Shown one piece after another: positions 5,358-12,696 of a stretch of 12,696 nucleotides of DNA. The position numbers were made by a program, and so were the translations under genes. The notes below the pieces were generated by a model. That model saw only the letters and a list, made by a program, of their open reading frames with translations. It did not search any database and was not told the origin of the DNA. The DNA comes from IDS-8 sp040902105. GTDB lineage: Bacteria > Pseudomonadota > Gammaproteobacteria > Steroidobacterales > Woeseiaceae. The stretch covers positions 1-12,696 of the forward strand of contig JBBDXW010000070.1 in the NCBI GenBank assembly GCA_040902105.1, written 5' to 3'. Position 1 is the stretch's first letter, and each line of letters starts with the position of its first letter.

Positions 5358-8300
5358 ATGCGTCGCTTGATCGAGATCGCAACCGAACGCCGCATCACGA
5401 TTGTGATGTTTACGGTAGCGATCGCCCTGTTCGGGCTGGTATCGCTGTCGCGCCTGAACGTCACGTTGTTGCCGGATATTTCCTACCCCACGATCACAAT
5501 CCGCACCGAACTCACCGGCGCCGCGCCGGTCGAGGTCGAAAACCTGCTGACCAAACCGATCGAGGAAGCAGTCGGCGTGATCAGGAACGTGCGGCTGGTG
5601 CGATCGGTGTCGCGCGCCGGGCAGTCGGACGTGACGCTCGAGTTCGTCTGGGGCACCGACATGGATATCGCCGGTGTCGACGTTCGGGAGAAAGTCGACA
5701 TCATCGAGCTGCCGCTCGAAGCCGACCGGCCGCTGCTGTTGCGCTTCGATCCCTCGTCGGAGCCGATCATCAGGCTTGGCCTGCTGCAGAAGGTACCCGA
5801 AACGGATGCTGCCGCCGCTATCGCGACCGAAGGATCCCTCAAAGCCCTCCGCAGGCTCGCCGAAGACCGGATCAAGAACGACCTGGAGGCCGAAGAAGGT
5901 ACGGCCGCGGTAAAGGTCAGCGGCGGGCTCGAAGACGAGATCCAGATCCAGGTGGATCAGCAAAAACTCTCACAGCTCGGCATAAGCATCGAACTGATTG
6001 CGGAAAGAATCCGCGCGGAAAACGTCAACCTTTCCGGCGGTCGGCTCGAGGAAGGCACCCAGCGCTTCCTGGTGCGCACAATCAACGAGTTCCAGACCGT
6101 CGACGAATTCGCCAACGCAATCGTTGCCAATGTAGCGGATCGGCCGGTGTATCTCCGCGATGTGGCGACGGTGACGCGCGGCTACAAGGAACGCGAAGCC
6201 GTCACGCGCGTCAACGGCCGGGAGTCGGTGGAACTTGCGGTATACAAGGAAGGGGATGCCAATACGGTACAGGTCGCAAACCGCATCGGTCGCCGCCTGG
6301 AACAAATCAAGGAAACTTTGCCGGACGATCTCGAGCTGGTAAGCATCTACGACCAGTCGCAGTTTATTTCGGCGGCGATACAAGAGGTGACGTCGGCTGC
6401 GATTTCGGGCGGGTTTCTTGCCATCCTGGTCCTGTACGGATTTCTTCGCGACGCTCGTGCGACCACGATTATCGCGCTCGCCATCCCGGTGTCCGTGATC
6501 GGCACGTTCCTGCTGATGTATTCGAACTCTGTGTCGCTCAATATCATGTCGCTCGGCGGTATCGCACTCGCCGTCGGGATGCTGGTCGACAACTCGATCG
6601 TGGTGCTCGAGAACATCGTGCGTAAGAAGGAACAGGGCCAGAATGTCCTCGAAGCGGCGAGGAACGGTACCGGTGAAGTGGCCGGCGCCGTGATCGCGTC
6701 GACGCTGACGACGATCGCGGTCTTCGTTCCGATGGTGTTCATCAGCGGAGTTGCAGGCCAGCTGTTTCGCGATCAGGCCCTTACCGTTTCATTCGCATTG
6801 TCGTTTTCCCTGGTCGTCGCGCTGACTTTGATTCCGATGCTCGCGGCCCTGGGAAGCGGATCGCGATACGTCGAAGCAGGCGAGGAATCCGCGCCGAACC
6901 GATTTACTCGCGGACTGGCCTTCATCGTACGCATGTTCGGCCTGGTCTTTGCCGGCGTCCGTTGGGTTTTCTGGATCCTGTTGTGGATACCGACACGAAT
7001 CTTCCAGCGACTGGATAAGGCGACCGCAAAGCGTTATGCGCCCATTCTGCAATGGTCGTTGGATCATCGCCTGACCGTGGTGACGGGTGCTGCCGCAATC
7101 TTCATCGCAACGATGCTGCTGATCCCGCGCCTGGGAACAGAGCTGATTCCGCAGTTGTCGCAGGGAGAATTCAATGTCGACCTGCGGCTGGCGCCGGGTG
7201 CGCCGCTCGCGGAAACCGATCGGGCCATCCAGGCCGCGCAACGGGTAACGCAGGACATCGATACGGTCGATTTGAGCTATTCCGTCGCCGGAACCGGCAA
7301 TCGCCTCGACGCCAACCCGGTGGACGCGGGCGAAAACACGGGGACGCTCAGCATTACGCTAAAGGGCGGCGCCGGGCGCGAGCAGGAAGACGCGGCAATG
7401 AATGTCATGCGCGAGGAACTATCCCGACTGCCGGGGGTTCAGTACGAATTCAGCCGTCCTTCGCTGATGAGCTTCTCGAGCCCGCTGCAGATCGAGATTT
7501 CCGGCTACGACCTCATCGCGCTCGAGGCCGTCAATCAATCCGTTCTGAGCGCGATGTCCGCTTCCGACCGCTTCACCGATATCAAGACGACCATCGAATC
7601 GGGCAATCCGGAAATACAGATTGTGTTCGACCAGGAACGCGCGGCCGCGCTTGGGCTATCGGTACGGGCCATTGCCGATCGCGTCGTTGCCAACGTGCGC
7701 GGAGAACTTGCCACCCGCTACACGTGGCGCGACAAGAAGATAGACGTGCTCGTGCGCAGCGTCGACACCCGGGACGCGAGCATCGAGGAAGTTCGCAAGC
7801 TGATCGTCAACCCGGCCGCCGAACGGCCTGTGACCCTCGAAGCCGTCGCCGCGGTCGGCGTCGCCCGCGGACCGGCCGAGATACGCCGCGTTGCCCAGGA
7901 GCGAGTTGCGATCATCACGGCTAATCTGGCGCATGGCGATCTTGGCGCCGCCGCGGCAGAAGCGAGGGAAATCATCGACCGTACGCCGATGCCGGCCGGC
8001 ATCACAGCAATGGTCTCGGGGCAGAACGAGGAAATGCAGGAGTCTTTCCGCTCGATGCAGTTCGCTCTGGTGCTGGCGGTGTTCCTCGTCTATCTCGTCA
8101 TGGCGTCGCAGTTCGAGTCGCTGATCCATCCGTTCGTCATCCTGTTCACCATCCCGCTCGCCCTGGTCGGCGCGGTACTCGGGCTTTACCTGACCGGCAC
8201 GACCGTAAACGTCGTCGCCTTTATCGGCGTCATCATGCTCGCCGGCATCGTCGTCAATAACGCAATCATCCTGGTGGACCTGATCAACCAGCTGCGCGGC

Positions 8301-8588
8301 CGCGGCATGGACAAGACGGAGGCCATTCTGGAAGCCGGCCGCTCGCGACTTCGTCCGATTCTCATGACAACTCTTACGACGATTCTGGGGTTGTTGCCAA
8401 TGGCGATCGGCATCGGCGAAGGCGCAGAGGTCAGGACGCCGATGGCGATCACCGTGATCGGAGGGCTGTTCGTATCGACCTTGCTGACGCTGGTCGTCAT
8501 TCCGGTGGTTTACTCCCTGCTCGATCGCAAAAAGTATGCGGCAACCCTGACGGCATCCGACGAAGTCGCGGTCCCGGCGCGAAGCTGA
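5358..8588 (+). CDS. RND efflux permease, first pump
   Basis: A 1,076-residue inner-membrane transporter of the AcrB/ACR_tran superfamily, which exports substrates using the proton gradient. TM1 is at about residues 12-32, followed by a first periplasmic porter loop to about 335, TM2-6 (about 340-500), TM7 (571-590), a second porter loop, and TM8-12 (about 900-1055). Proton-relay positions: D411 in the TM4 motif GMLVDNSIVVLEN matches AcrB D407, but AcrB D408 is N412. In TM10, GIVVNNAIILVD puts N967 where AcrB has K940. R997 and T1004 in RLRPILMT match R971 and T978. Between TM6 and TM7 there are about 75 residues instead of the roughly 40 in AcrB, including a hydrophobic tryptophan-rich stretch at about 519-545. 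An AGGA ribosome site lies about 10 nt before the ATG. The next pump starts 13 bp after the stop. Substrate is unknown; motif content does not suggest a CzcA-type metal pump. Confidence 0.93.
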   Translation: MRRLIEIATERRITIVMFTVAIALFGLVSLSRLNVTLLPDISYPTITIRTELTGAAPVEVENLLTKPIEEAVGVIRNVRLVRSVSRAGQSDVTLEFVWGTDMDIAGVDVREKVDIIELPLEADRPLLLRFDPSSEPIIRLGLLQKVPETDAAAAIATEGSLKALRRLAEDRIKNDLEAEEGTAAVKVSGGLEDEIQIQVDQQKLSQLGISIELIAERIRAENVNLSGGRLEEGTQRFLVRTINEFQTVDEFANAIVANVADRPVYLRDVATVTRGYKEREAVTRVNGRESVELAVYKEGDANTVQVANRIGRRLEQIKETLPDDLELVSIYDQSQFISAAIQEVTSAAISGGFLAILVLYGFLRDARATTIIALAIPVSVIGTFLLMYSNSVSLNIMSLGGIALAVGMLVDNSIVVLENIVRKKEQGQNVLEAARNGTGEVAGAVIASTLTTIAVFVPMVFISGVAGQLFRDQALTVSFALSFSLVVALTLIPMLAALGSGSRYVEAGEESAPNRFTRGLAFIVRMFGLVFAGVRWVFWILLWIPTRIFQRLDKATAKRYAPILQWSLDHRLTVVTGAAAIFIATMLLIPRLGTELIPQLSQGEFNVDLRLAPGAPLAETDRAIQAAQRVTQDIDTVDLSYSVAGTGNRLDANPVDAGENTGTLSITLKGGAGREQEDAAMNVMREELSRLPGVQYEFSRPSLMSFSSPLQIEISGYDLIALEAVNQSVLSAMSASDRFTDIKTTIESGNPEIQIVFDQERAAALGLSVRAIADRVVANVRGELATRYTWRDKKIDVLVRSVDTRDASIEEVRKLIVNPAAERPVTLEAVAAVGVARGPAEIRRVAQERVAIITANLAHGDLGAAAAEAREIIDRTPMPAGITAMVSGQNEEMQESFRSMQFALVLAVFLVYLVMASQFESLIHPFVILFTIPLALVGAVLGLYLTGTTVNVVAFIGVIMLAGIVVNNAIILVDLINQLRGRGMDKTEAILEAGRSRLRPILMTTLTTILGLLPMAIGIGEGAEVRTPMAITVIGGLFVSTLLTLVVIPVVYSLLDRKKYAATLTASDEVAVPARS

Positions 8589-8600
8589 CGAGCGAATGCA

Positions 8601-11600
8601 ATGAAGCACACTGAAGTAGCGATGCGCCGGCCGGTCACTACGGTCGTTTTTTTCGTAGCCTGTACGCTCGTTGGATTGATCGCATCCCGGCTGCTGCCGC
8701 TCGAGAAATTCCCCGACATCGAGTTTCCGGGAATCTTCATCCAGGTGCCGTACGAGGGTTCGACCCCGGAAGAAATCGAACGGCTCATTACCCGGCCCAT
8801 CGAAGAGGCGCTCGCAACCTTGAGCGGCGTCGAGAGCATGGTTTCAACGTCGAGCGAAAATCAGGCGGAGGTGTTCCTCGAATTCGGCTGGGATGAGAGC
8901 ATGGGCGCGAAAGGAATCGAGGCACGCGCCAAGGTTGACGGCATACGCCACGAACTTCCGGACGACGTTCGCCGCGTTTTCATTTTCACCGGTTCGCTGG
9001 GGGATCAGCCGGTCCTGCAGCTGCGCATCTCCAGTGAGCGTGACCTCTCCGACAGTTACGAACTTCTCGATCGGCTGCTGAAACGCCGTATCGAGCGCGT
9101 CGAGGGCGTGTCACGCGCCGAATTGCAGGGGGTGGATCCCAAGGAGATTCGCATCCTGATCGACTCGGACCGCATGTCGGCGCACGGCGTCGACATTGAT
9201 CGCCTTAAGCAGCTTCTGGAAGGCAGCAATTTTGCAGTCAGCGCGGGCCGGATCACAGACAACGGGCAACGCTTCAGCGTGCGGCCGCGCGGCGAGTTCG
9301 GGTCTGTTGAGGAGATTCGGAACCTCGTTATCAACGGCAACAACCTGCGGCTGCGCGACGTTGCCGCAGTCGAAATGCGCAGCCCGGACAGGGACTACGG
9401 CCGCCATCTGAACCGCAGTTACGCCATAGGCCTTGCAGTCAGCAAAACGACCGGTTCGAACATGGTCGACGTTTCCGACCGTGTCATGCAGGAAATCGCC
9501 GAAATCAGCAAGTTGCCGCAGATGCAGGGCATCAATATCTTCGATCTCGACAACCAGGCCGACAGCGTGCGGGAATCGCTCGGGGACCTGCTGCATGCGG
9601 GCCTGGTCGGCGGGCTTCTCGCGGTTGTAGTGCTGTACCTGTTTTTGCGTCAGGCAACGACCACCCTGATCGTCATCGCCGCAGTGCCGTTTTCACTGAC
9701 CATTACGCTCGGCGTGATGTATTTTGCCGGGCTCAGTCTCAACATACTCAGCATGATGGGCCTGCTGCTGGCCGTGGGGATGCTCGTCGACAACGCGGTC
9801 GTCGTCACGGAGAGCATCTTCCGTCACCGTGCAACCAATCCGGACGAACCGTTCGAGGCGACTCTCGCCGGCACCAACGAAGTGGCGCTTGCCGTCATTG
9901 CCGGCACGGCTACCACGATCATTGTCTTTGTGCCGATGATGTTCGGCACAAAGACGGACATTTCGATTTTCATGACGCACGTTGCCGTCACGATTATCGT
10001 TTCACTGGTCGCGTCACTGATCATCGCGCAAACGCTCGTGCCGATGCTCGCGGCCAGAGTTCCGCCGCCGCCGGCGCCGAAAGAGGGTGCCTGGATGGTG
10101 CGGCTCACGAACCGCTATGTTCGGGGCCTGCAGTGGGTTCTCGGCCATCCCTGGTGGACCGGTCTCGGCGTTGCGATCGTTTGCGTCATCGGCGTGCTGC
10201 CGTTGGTGCTGAATCTCGTCAAGTTCGACGCGTTTCCGCAGGACTCCGGACGCAGGCTTTACATGTCTTATCACATCGAAGGCCAGCATCCGCTGGAAAG
10301 CGTCGAGGATGCGGTGAACCGGGTCGAGGAGTTCCTTTTCGCCAACCAGGAAGAATTGGATATCCGCACCGTGTACAGCTACTACGACAAGGGCTCGGCG
10401 CAGTCGGTGATTCTCCTCACCGAGGAGGAGGATGCAACCCTGTCGACGAGAGACATTGTCGAGCGTATCAACGAAGGCTTGCCGGTAATCGCAATCGGCA
10501 AACCGAATTTCGAGTTCGAACAGCAGGGCGGCGGCAGTGGATTCAGCATGCAGATTTCAGGCGATTCGACGCAGCGGCTCAACGAACTCGGAGCCGACGT
10601 CGCTCGCATGCTGGCAAGCGTCGAGGGCCTCGAGGACATTCGCTCTGACGCCGAGTCCGGCGAACGCGAAGTACAGGTCACGATCGATCGCATCCGCTCC
10701 GCGCAGGCCGGACTGACGACCAGGCAGATCGCGGACGCAATAGCGATTGCGATGCGCGGCGAGAACCTGCGCGAGTTCCGCGGAGAGCGCGGCGAAGTCG
10801 AAGTGCGGCTTGCGTTTCGAGAGAGCGACAAGCAAAGCGTCGATCAGCTTGCGGCACTGCCCCTTTACACACCCGATGGCCGGCGAATCACGCTGGGCAG
10901 TGTCGCCGAATTCCAGCTGGGTAATTCACCCGACGCCATCAAGCGCACCGACCGGCAGACGGGCGTGGTGCTTAGCGCCAACCTCGATGACGACACGAGC
11001 CTCGAGGATCTAAAGCCGAAAGTCGAGGCATTGATGGAGCAGTTTGAATTTCCGGCAGGGTACAGCTGGAAATTCGGGCGTGGTTTCGAACAGGAAGACG
11101 AGACGCAGGCAATGATGTTGCAGAACATAGTCCTCGGTGTTGCCTGCATCTTCCTGGTGATGGCGGCACTGTTCGAGTCGTTGCTGTTCCCTTTTTCCAT
11201 CATCCTGGGATCGATAGTGTTTTCGATTTTCGGCGTATTCCTGCTGTTTGCCGCAACCAGTACGACCTTCTCGTTCATGGCCTCGATCGGCATCATGATT
11301 CTCATCGGCGTGGTCGTAAACAACGGGATCGTGCTTATCGATCGAGTCAACAACCTGCGGCAGCAGGGGGTGCCCCGTAATATCGCGATTGTCGAAGGCG
11401 GCCGTGACCGCTTGCGCCCGATTCTGATGACGGTCGCAACGACCGTCGTAGGCCTCGCGCCGCTGGCCATCAGCACTACCCAGGTCGGCGGCGACGGCCC
11501 CCCTTATTTCCCCATGGCGCGCGCCATCATCGGCGGCCTCGCCTTTTCGACTATCGTGTCGCTGCTGGTGGTGCCCGCGTTCTACGCCTATTTCGATACC

Positions 11601-11681
11601 CTGTCCGCCTGGGGCCGCAAGCTCATGCGCACCGCGCGAAGCAAGCCTGCCCCGCGGGCTGCGGGCCGCGAACCTGCCTGA
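8601..11681 (+). CDS. RND efflux permease, second pump
   Basis: A 1,026-residue RND permease, the usual size for the family (1,020-1,050). It has the duplicated layout of TM1, porter loop, TM2-6, TM7, porter loop, TM8-12. TM4 carries GMLVDNAVVVTES with D397 and N398 at the AcrB D407/D408 positions. TM10 carries GVVVNNGIVLID with N907 at the K940 position. R937 and T944 in RLRPILMT keep R971/T978. The TM6-TM7 linker is short (about 35 residues, with a PPPPAP segment), unlike the first pump. Overall it differs clearly from the first pump, so the pair is not a recent duplication. Adjacent unlike pumps recall MdtB-MdtC, which assemble into one hetero-trimer; that is an inference here. It lacks its own adaptor directly upstream, so it must share one or both adaptors of the operon. 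Its last 59 bp overlap the convergent anchor-H gene. The ribosome site is weak, suggesting translational coupling to the first pump. Confidence 0.93.
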   Translation: MKHTEVAMRRPVTTVVFFVACTLVGLIASRLLPLEKFPDIEFPGIFIQVPYEGSTPEEIERLITRPIEEALATLSGVESMVSTSSENQAEVFLEFGWDESMGAKGIEARAKVDGIRHELPDDVRRVFIFTGSLGDQPVLQLRISSERDLSDSYELLDRLLKRRIERVEGVSRAELQGVDPKEIRILIDSDRMSAHGVDIDRLKQLLEGSNFAVSAGRITDNGQRFSVRPRGEFGSVEEIRNLVINGNNLRLRDVAAVEMRSPDRDYGRHLNRSYAIGLAVSKTTGSNMVDVSDRVMQEIAEISKLPQMQGINIFDLDNQADSVRESLGDLLHAGLVGGLLAVVVLYLFLRQATTTLIVIAAVPFSLTITLGVMYFAGLSLNILSMMGLLLAVGMLVDNAVVVTESIFRHRATNPDEPFEATLAGTNEVALAVIAGTATTIIVFVPMMFGTKTDISIFMTHVAVTIIVSLVASLIIAQTLVPMLAARVPPPPAPKEGAWMVRLTNRYVRGLQWVLGHPWWTGLGVAIVCVIGVLPLVLNLVKFDAFPQDSGRRLYMSYHIEGQHPLESVEDAVNRVEEFLFANQEELDIRTVYSYYDKGSAQSVILLTEEEDATLSTRDIVERINEGLPVIAIGKPNFEFEQQGGGSGFSMQISGDSTQRLNELGADVARMLASVEGLEDIRSDAESGEREVQVTIDRIRSAQAGLTTRQIADAIAIAMRGENLREFRGERGEVEVRLAFRESDKQSVDQLAALPLYTPDGRRITLGSVAEFQLGNSPDAIKRTDRQTGVVLSANLDDDTSLEDLKPKVEALMEQFEFPAGYSWKFGRGFEQEDETQAMMLQNIVLGVACIFLVMAALFESLLFPFSIILGSIVFSIFGVFLLFAATSTTFSFMASIGIMILIGVVVNNGIVLIDRVNNLRQQGVPRNIAIVEGGRDRLRPILMTVATTVVGLAPLAISTTQVGGDGPPYFPMARAIIGGLAFSTIVSLLVVPAFYAYFDTLSAWGRKLMRTARSKPAPRAAGREPA

Positions 11682-12456
11682 GGCGGCGCCTCGCATACGC
11701 AATCACGGCACTGACGATCAGCATCAGCACGGTCGGCCAGTCCAGCGCACCGCCGCCGTGTCCGTGCGACCCGCCGATGCGCGGATCGTCGCGGTTAAAA
11801 TCCTCCAGCGGCAGGAACGCGAGTTCGGAGTTGCTTTCGGGACCCATATCGGCGACGAACGCGCCGTCGTAGGCGTCGTACAGCTCGATCAGCAGGTCGT
11901 AACTTCCGCTCGGATAGCCGGACTCGAGTTCCGTTACGACCACATATTCGTCGTCGCTCGTCGCGCCGAAAATACTGAACGTTTCGGTCACCGCGTATTC
12001 GTTCCACGGGCCTCCTTCGTAGCTGAGGTACAGGGCAGCATAGACGTCGGCGGCTTCAAAGTAAGTGTCCGCATCGAAAAGTACGTCGATGCCGTAAAAG
12101 TAGCCGTCATCGTCGTCATCGAAGAACAACTCGACGTCAGCATAGTAGATCCAGAAGTCGTTCGAGCCTTTTGCCGCCGCGGCGGACGACGACGGTTTGC
12201 CGCCGATGTCTGTTTTTCCGGGCTCCTGGCGCTTACCGTCAGTCTGCAGCGCAGCGTAGCGATCCTCCGTTCGTGCCTTCAGCGAGACCCGCGCGCGGCC
12301 GCCCTTGTCGTAGTAACGAGTTGTCGATTCGCGCGCTTCGCCCGCTGCCTGGGGCTCCTGTCCTTCGGCTGTGGCAAAGGGCAGGACGCAGAATGCGAGA
12401 ACCAGCACAGCCGCGGCCATCGAAACAAAATGACCGATTGGTAATTTCGTGGACAT
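11623..12456 (-). CDS. Choice-of-anchor H-type secreted protein with GlyGly-CTERM-like tail
   Basis: A 277-residue exported protein. Residues 1-30 are a Sec signal peptide ending ATA|EG. A low-complexity linker (about 31-96) precedes a conserved acidic domain (about 99-223) with NDFWIYYADVELFF, five aspartates at 113-117, GYFYGIDVLFDADTYFEAADV, YLSYEGGPWNEY, SGYPSGSYDLLIELYD and LAFLPLEDFNRD. I recognise this as the choice-of-anchor H family, whose members end in different C-terminal sorting tails. Here the tail is glycine/histidine-rich (GGSHGHGGG, 228-236), then a hydrophobic helix (238-255) and R256-R258, which resembles GlyGly-CTERM. In bacteria such as Vibrio and Shewanella these tails are processed by rhombosortase after type II secretion. 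The function of the domain is unknown; the aspartates suggest calcium binding. About 19 extra residues follow the arginines, and their codons overlap the second pump gene. ATG 12456 has GAGGGG 8 nt upstream on its strand. Confidence 0.85.
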   Translation of the reverse strand: MSTKLPIGHFVSMAAAVLVLAFCVLPFATAEGQEPQAAGEARESTTRYYDKGGRARVSLKARTEDRYAALQTDGKRQEPGKTDIGGKPSSSAAAAKGSNDFWIYYADVELFFDDDDDGYFYGIDVLFDADTYFEAADVYAALYLSYEGGPWNEYAVTETFSIFGATSDDEYVVVTELESGYPSGSYDLLIELYDAYDGAFVADMGPESNSELAFLPLEDFNRDDPRIGGSHGHGGGALDWPTVLMLIVSAVIAYARRRLRQVRGPQPAGQACFARCA

Positions 12457-12470
12457 GTCGACAACCCCTC

Positions 12471-12493
12471 ACGCACACCAGGTGCCTGTGCGT
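12471..12493 (-). repeat. Inverted repeat in the leader or promoter of the anchor-H gene
   Basis: ACGCACA 12471-12477 and TGTGCGT 12487-12493 are perfect 7-bp inverted arms around CCAGGTGCC. It abuts the GAGGGG ribosome site (complement of 12465-12470). A TTTAAT -10-like hexamer sits on the minus strand at 12500-12495, so the repeat would straddle the transcription start. It may be an operator or, if transcription starts further up, an RNA hairpin that affects translation. Confidence 0.35.
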
Positions 12494-12524
12494 AATTAAA
12501 GGGCAACGACGATGAATCGAGGCT

Positions 12525-12564
12525 GAATTTCCGGCGCAAATTCTGAACGCGGCGTGAACGCGGC
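12525..12564. promoter_or_regulatory. Repeats upstream of the anchor-H gene, possible regulator sites
   Basis: GAATTT 12525-12530 and AAATTC 12538-12543 are inverted arms around CCGGCGC. Directly beside them TGAACGCGGC occurs twice, at 12544-12553 and 12555-12564, an 11-bp period. Tandem direct repeats one helical turn apart are the pattern bound by OmpR/PhoB-type response regulators. They lie about 45-70 bp upstream of the TTTAAT -10 candidate, a suitable place for an activator. No regulator gene is in the window. Confidence 0.3.
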
Positions 12565-12670
12565 ACGCCGACGCCGGCTGACGCAGAGGCATTACGCTGG
12601 CGCGCATTGTTCATGAACGGTGCAACGTCTCGGCGGAGTCCCGCTTGGGGGGAGGGCTTTCCAGGATCGT

Positions 12671-12690
12671 CACAAACAGGGATGTTTGTG
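12671..12690. repeat. Perfect inverted repeat near the window end
   Basis: CACAAACA 12671-12678 and TGTTTGTG 12683-12690 are perfect 8-bp arms around GGGA; TCG and CGA outside extend it past one bulged T. It could be an operator or hairpin belonging to a gene beyond the window. The rest of 12565-12696 shows no gene, only a GTTCATGAAC palindrome at 12609-12618. Confidence 0.4.
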
Positions 12691-12696
12691 CGAAGC

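Noticed and set aside
4029..5963. Very long minus-strand open frame (644 codons) under the adaptor and pump genes
   Set aside because: It mirrors the codon structure of three real plus-strand genes in GC-rich DNA. It shows no domain, has a skewed Asp/Arg composition, and crosses gene boundaries.
7656..8609. Minus-strand open frame of 317 codons under the first pump
   Set aside because: Antisense shadow of the RND permease: rich in His, Asp, Gln and Arg, with no recognisable motif or ribosome site.
11680..11692. GAGGC-GGC-GCCTC stem after the second pump as terminator
   Set aside because: It has only five pairs with a 3-nt loop and no T-tract on either strand, too weak to call.
11758..12444. 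Plus-strand open frame of 228 codons opposite the anchor-H gene
   Set aside because: The minus-strand frame has a signal peptide, a ribosome site and a recognisable conserved domain. The plus frame has none of these.

Overview
The window looks like chromosomal DNA of a GC-rich Gram-negative bacterium, most likely a gammaproteobacterium. The signs are three lipoprotein signal peptides, a tripartite-type RND efflux operon, a class I cyclic-di-GMP riboswitch, and a 'choice-of-anchor H'-type surface protein with a GlyGly-CTERM-like tail. The exact genus cannot be told from the sequence alone. No tRNA, rRNA, CRISPR array, transposase or clear attachment site was seen.

Layout from left to right. 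(1) A minus-strand SIMPL-domain (DUF541) lipoprotein gene, GTG start, 101-820. (2) A 480-bp divergent intergenic region. It holds a TTGACA promoter with a perfect palindrome in its spacer, then a well-matched c-di-GMP-I (GEMM-I) riboswitch aptamer at about 1066-1144, then about 155 nt of leader rich in competing hairpins. (3) The riboswitch-controlled gene at 1301-2668, an FAD-dependent oxidoreductase of the VAO/aldonolactone-oxidase type. (4) A 435-bp intergenic region with strong hairpins, a short palindrome followed by T4, an A/T-rich stretch, and an extended -10 promoter buried inside a perfect 10-bp inverted repeat. (5) A tight four-gene operon: two RND periplasmic adaptor lipoproteins in tandem (3104-4177 and about 4236-5330) and two different RND permeases in tandem (5358-8588 and 8601-11681). 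(6) On the minus strand, convergent with and overlapping the operon's end by 59 bp, a secreted acidic protein of the choice-of-anchor H type (11623-12456). Its upstream region carries several inverted and direct repeats.

How the parts work together. The oxidase appears to be a single-gene unit under second-messenger control: c-di-GMP should bind the leader RNA and decide whether the enzyme is made. The four-gene operon should make an inner-membrane efflux complex, possibly a heteromeric pump with two adaptors, that recruits an outer-membrane channel encoded elsewhere. The operator over its promoter suggests a dedicated repressor, which is not in the window. The SIMPL lipoprotein and the anchor-H protein are envelope proteins with no clear link to the pump.

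The most notable observation is the c-di-GMP riboswitch in front of an FAD-linked sugar/alcohol-type oxidase. Next are the A-A-B-B efflux operon, in which both pumps carry the same changes at the proton-relay positions, and the repressor-type palindrome on its promoter.
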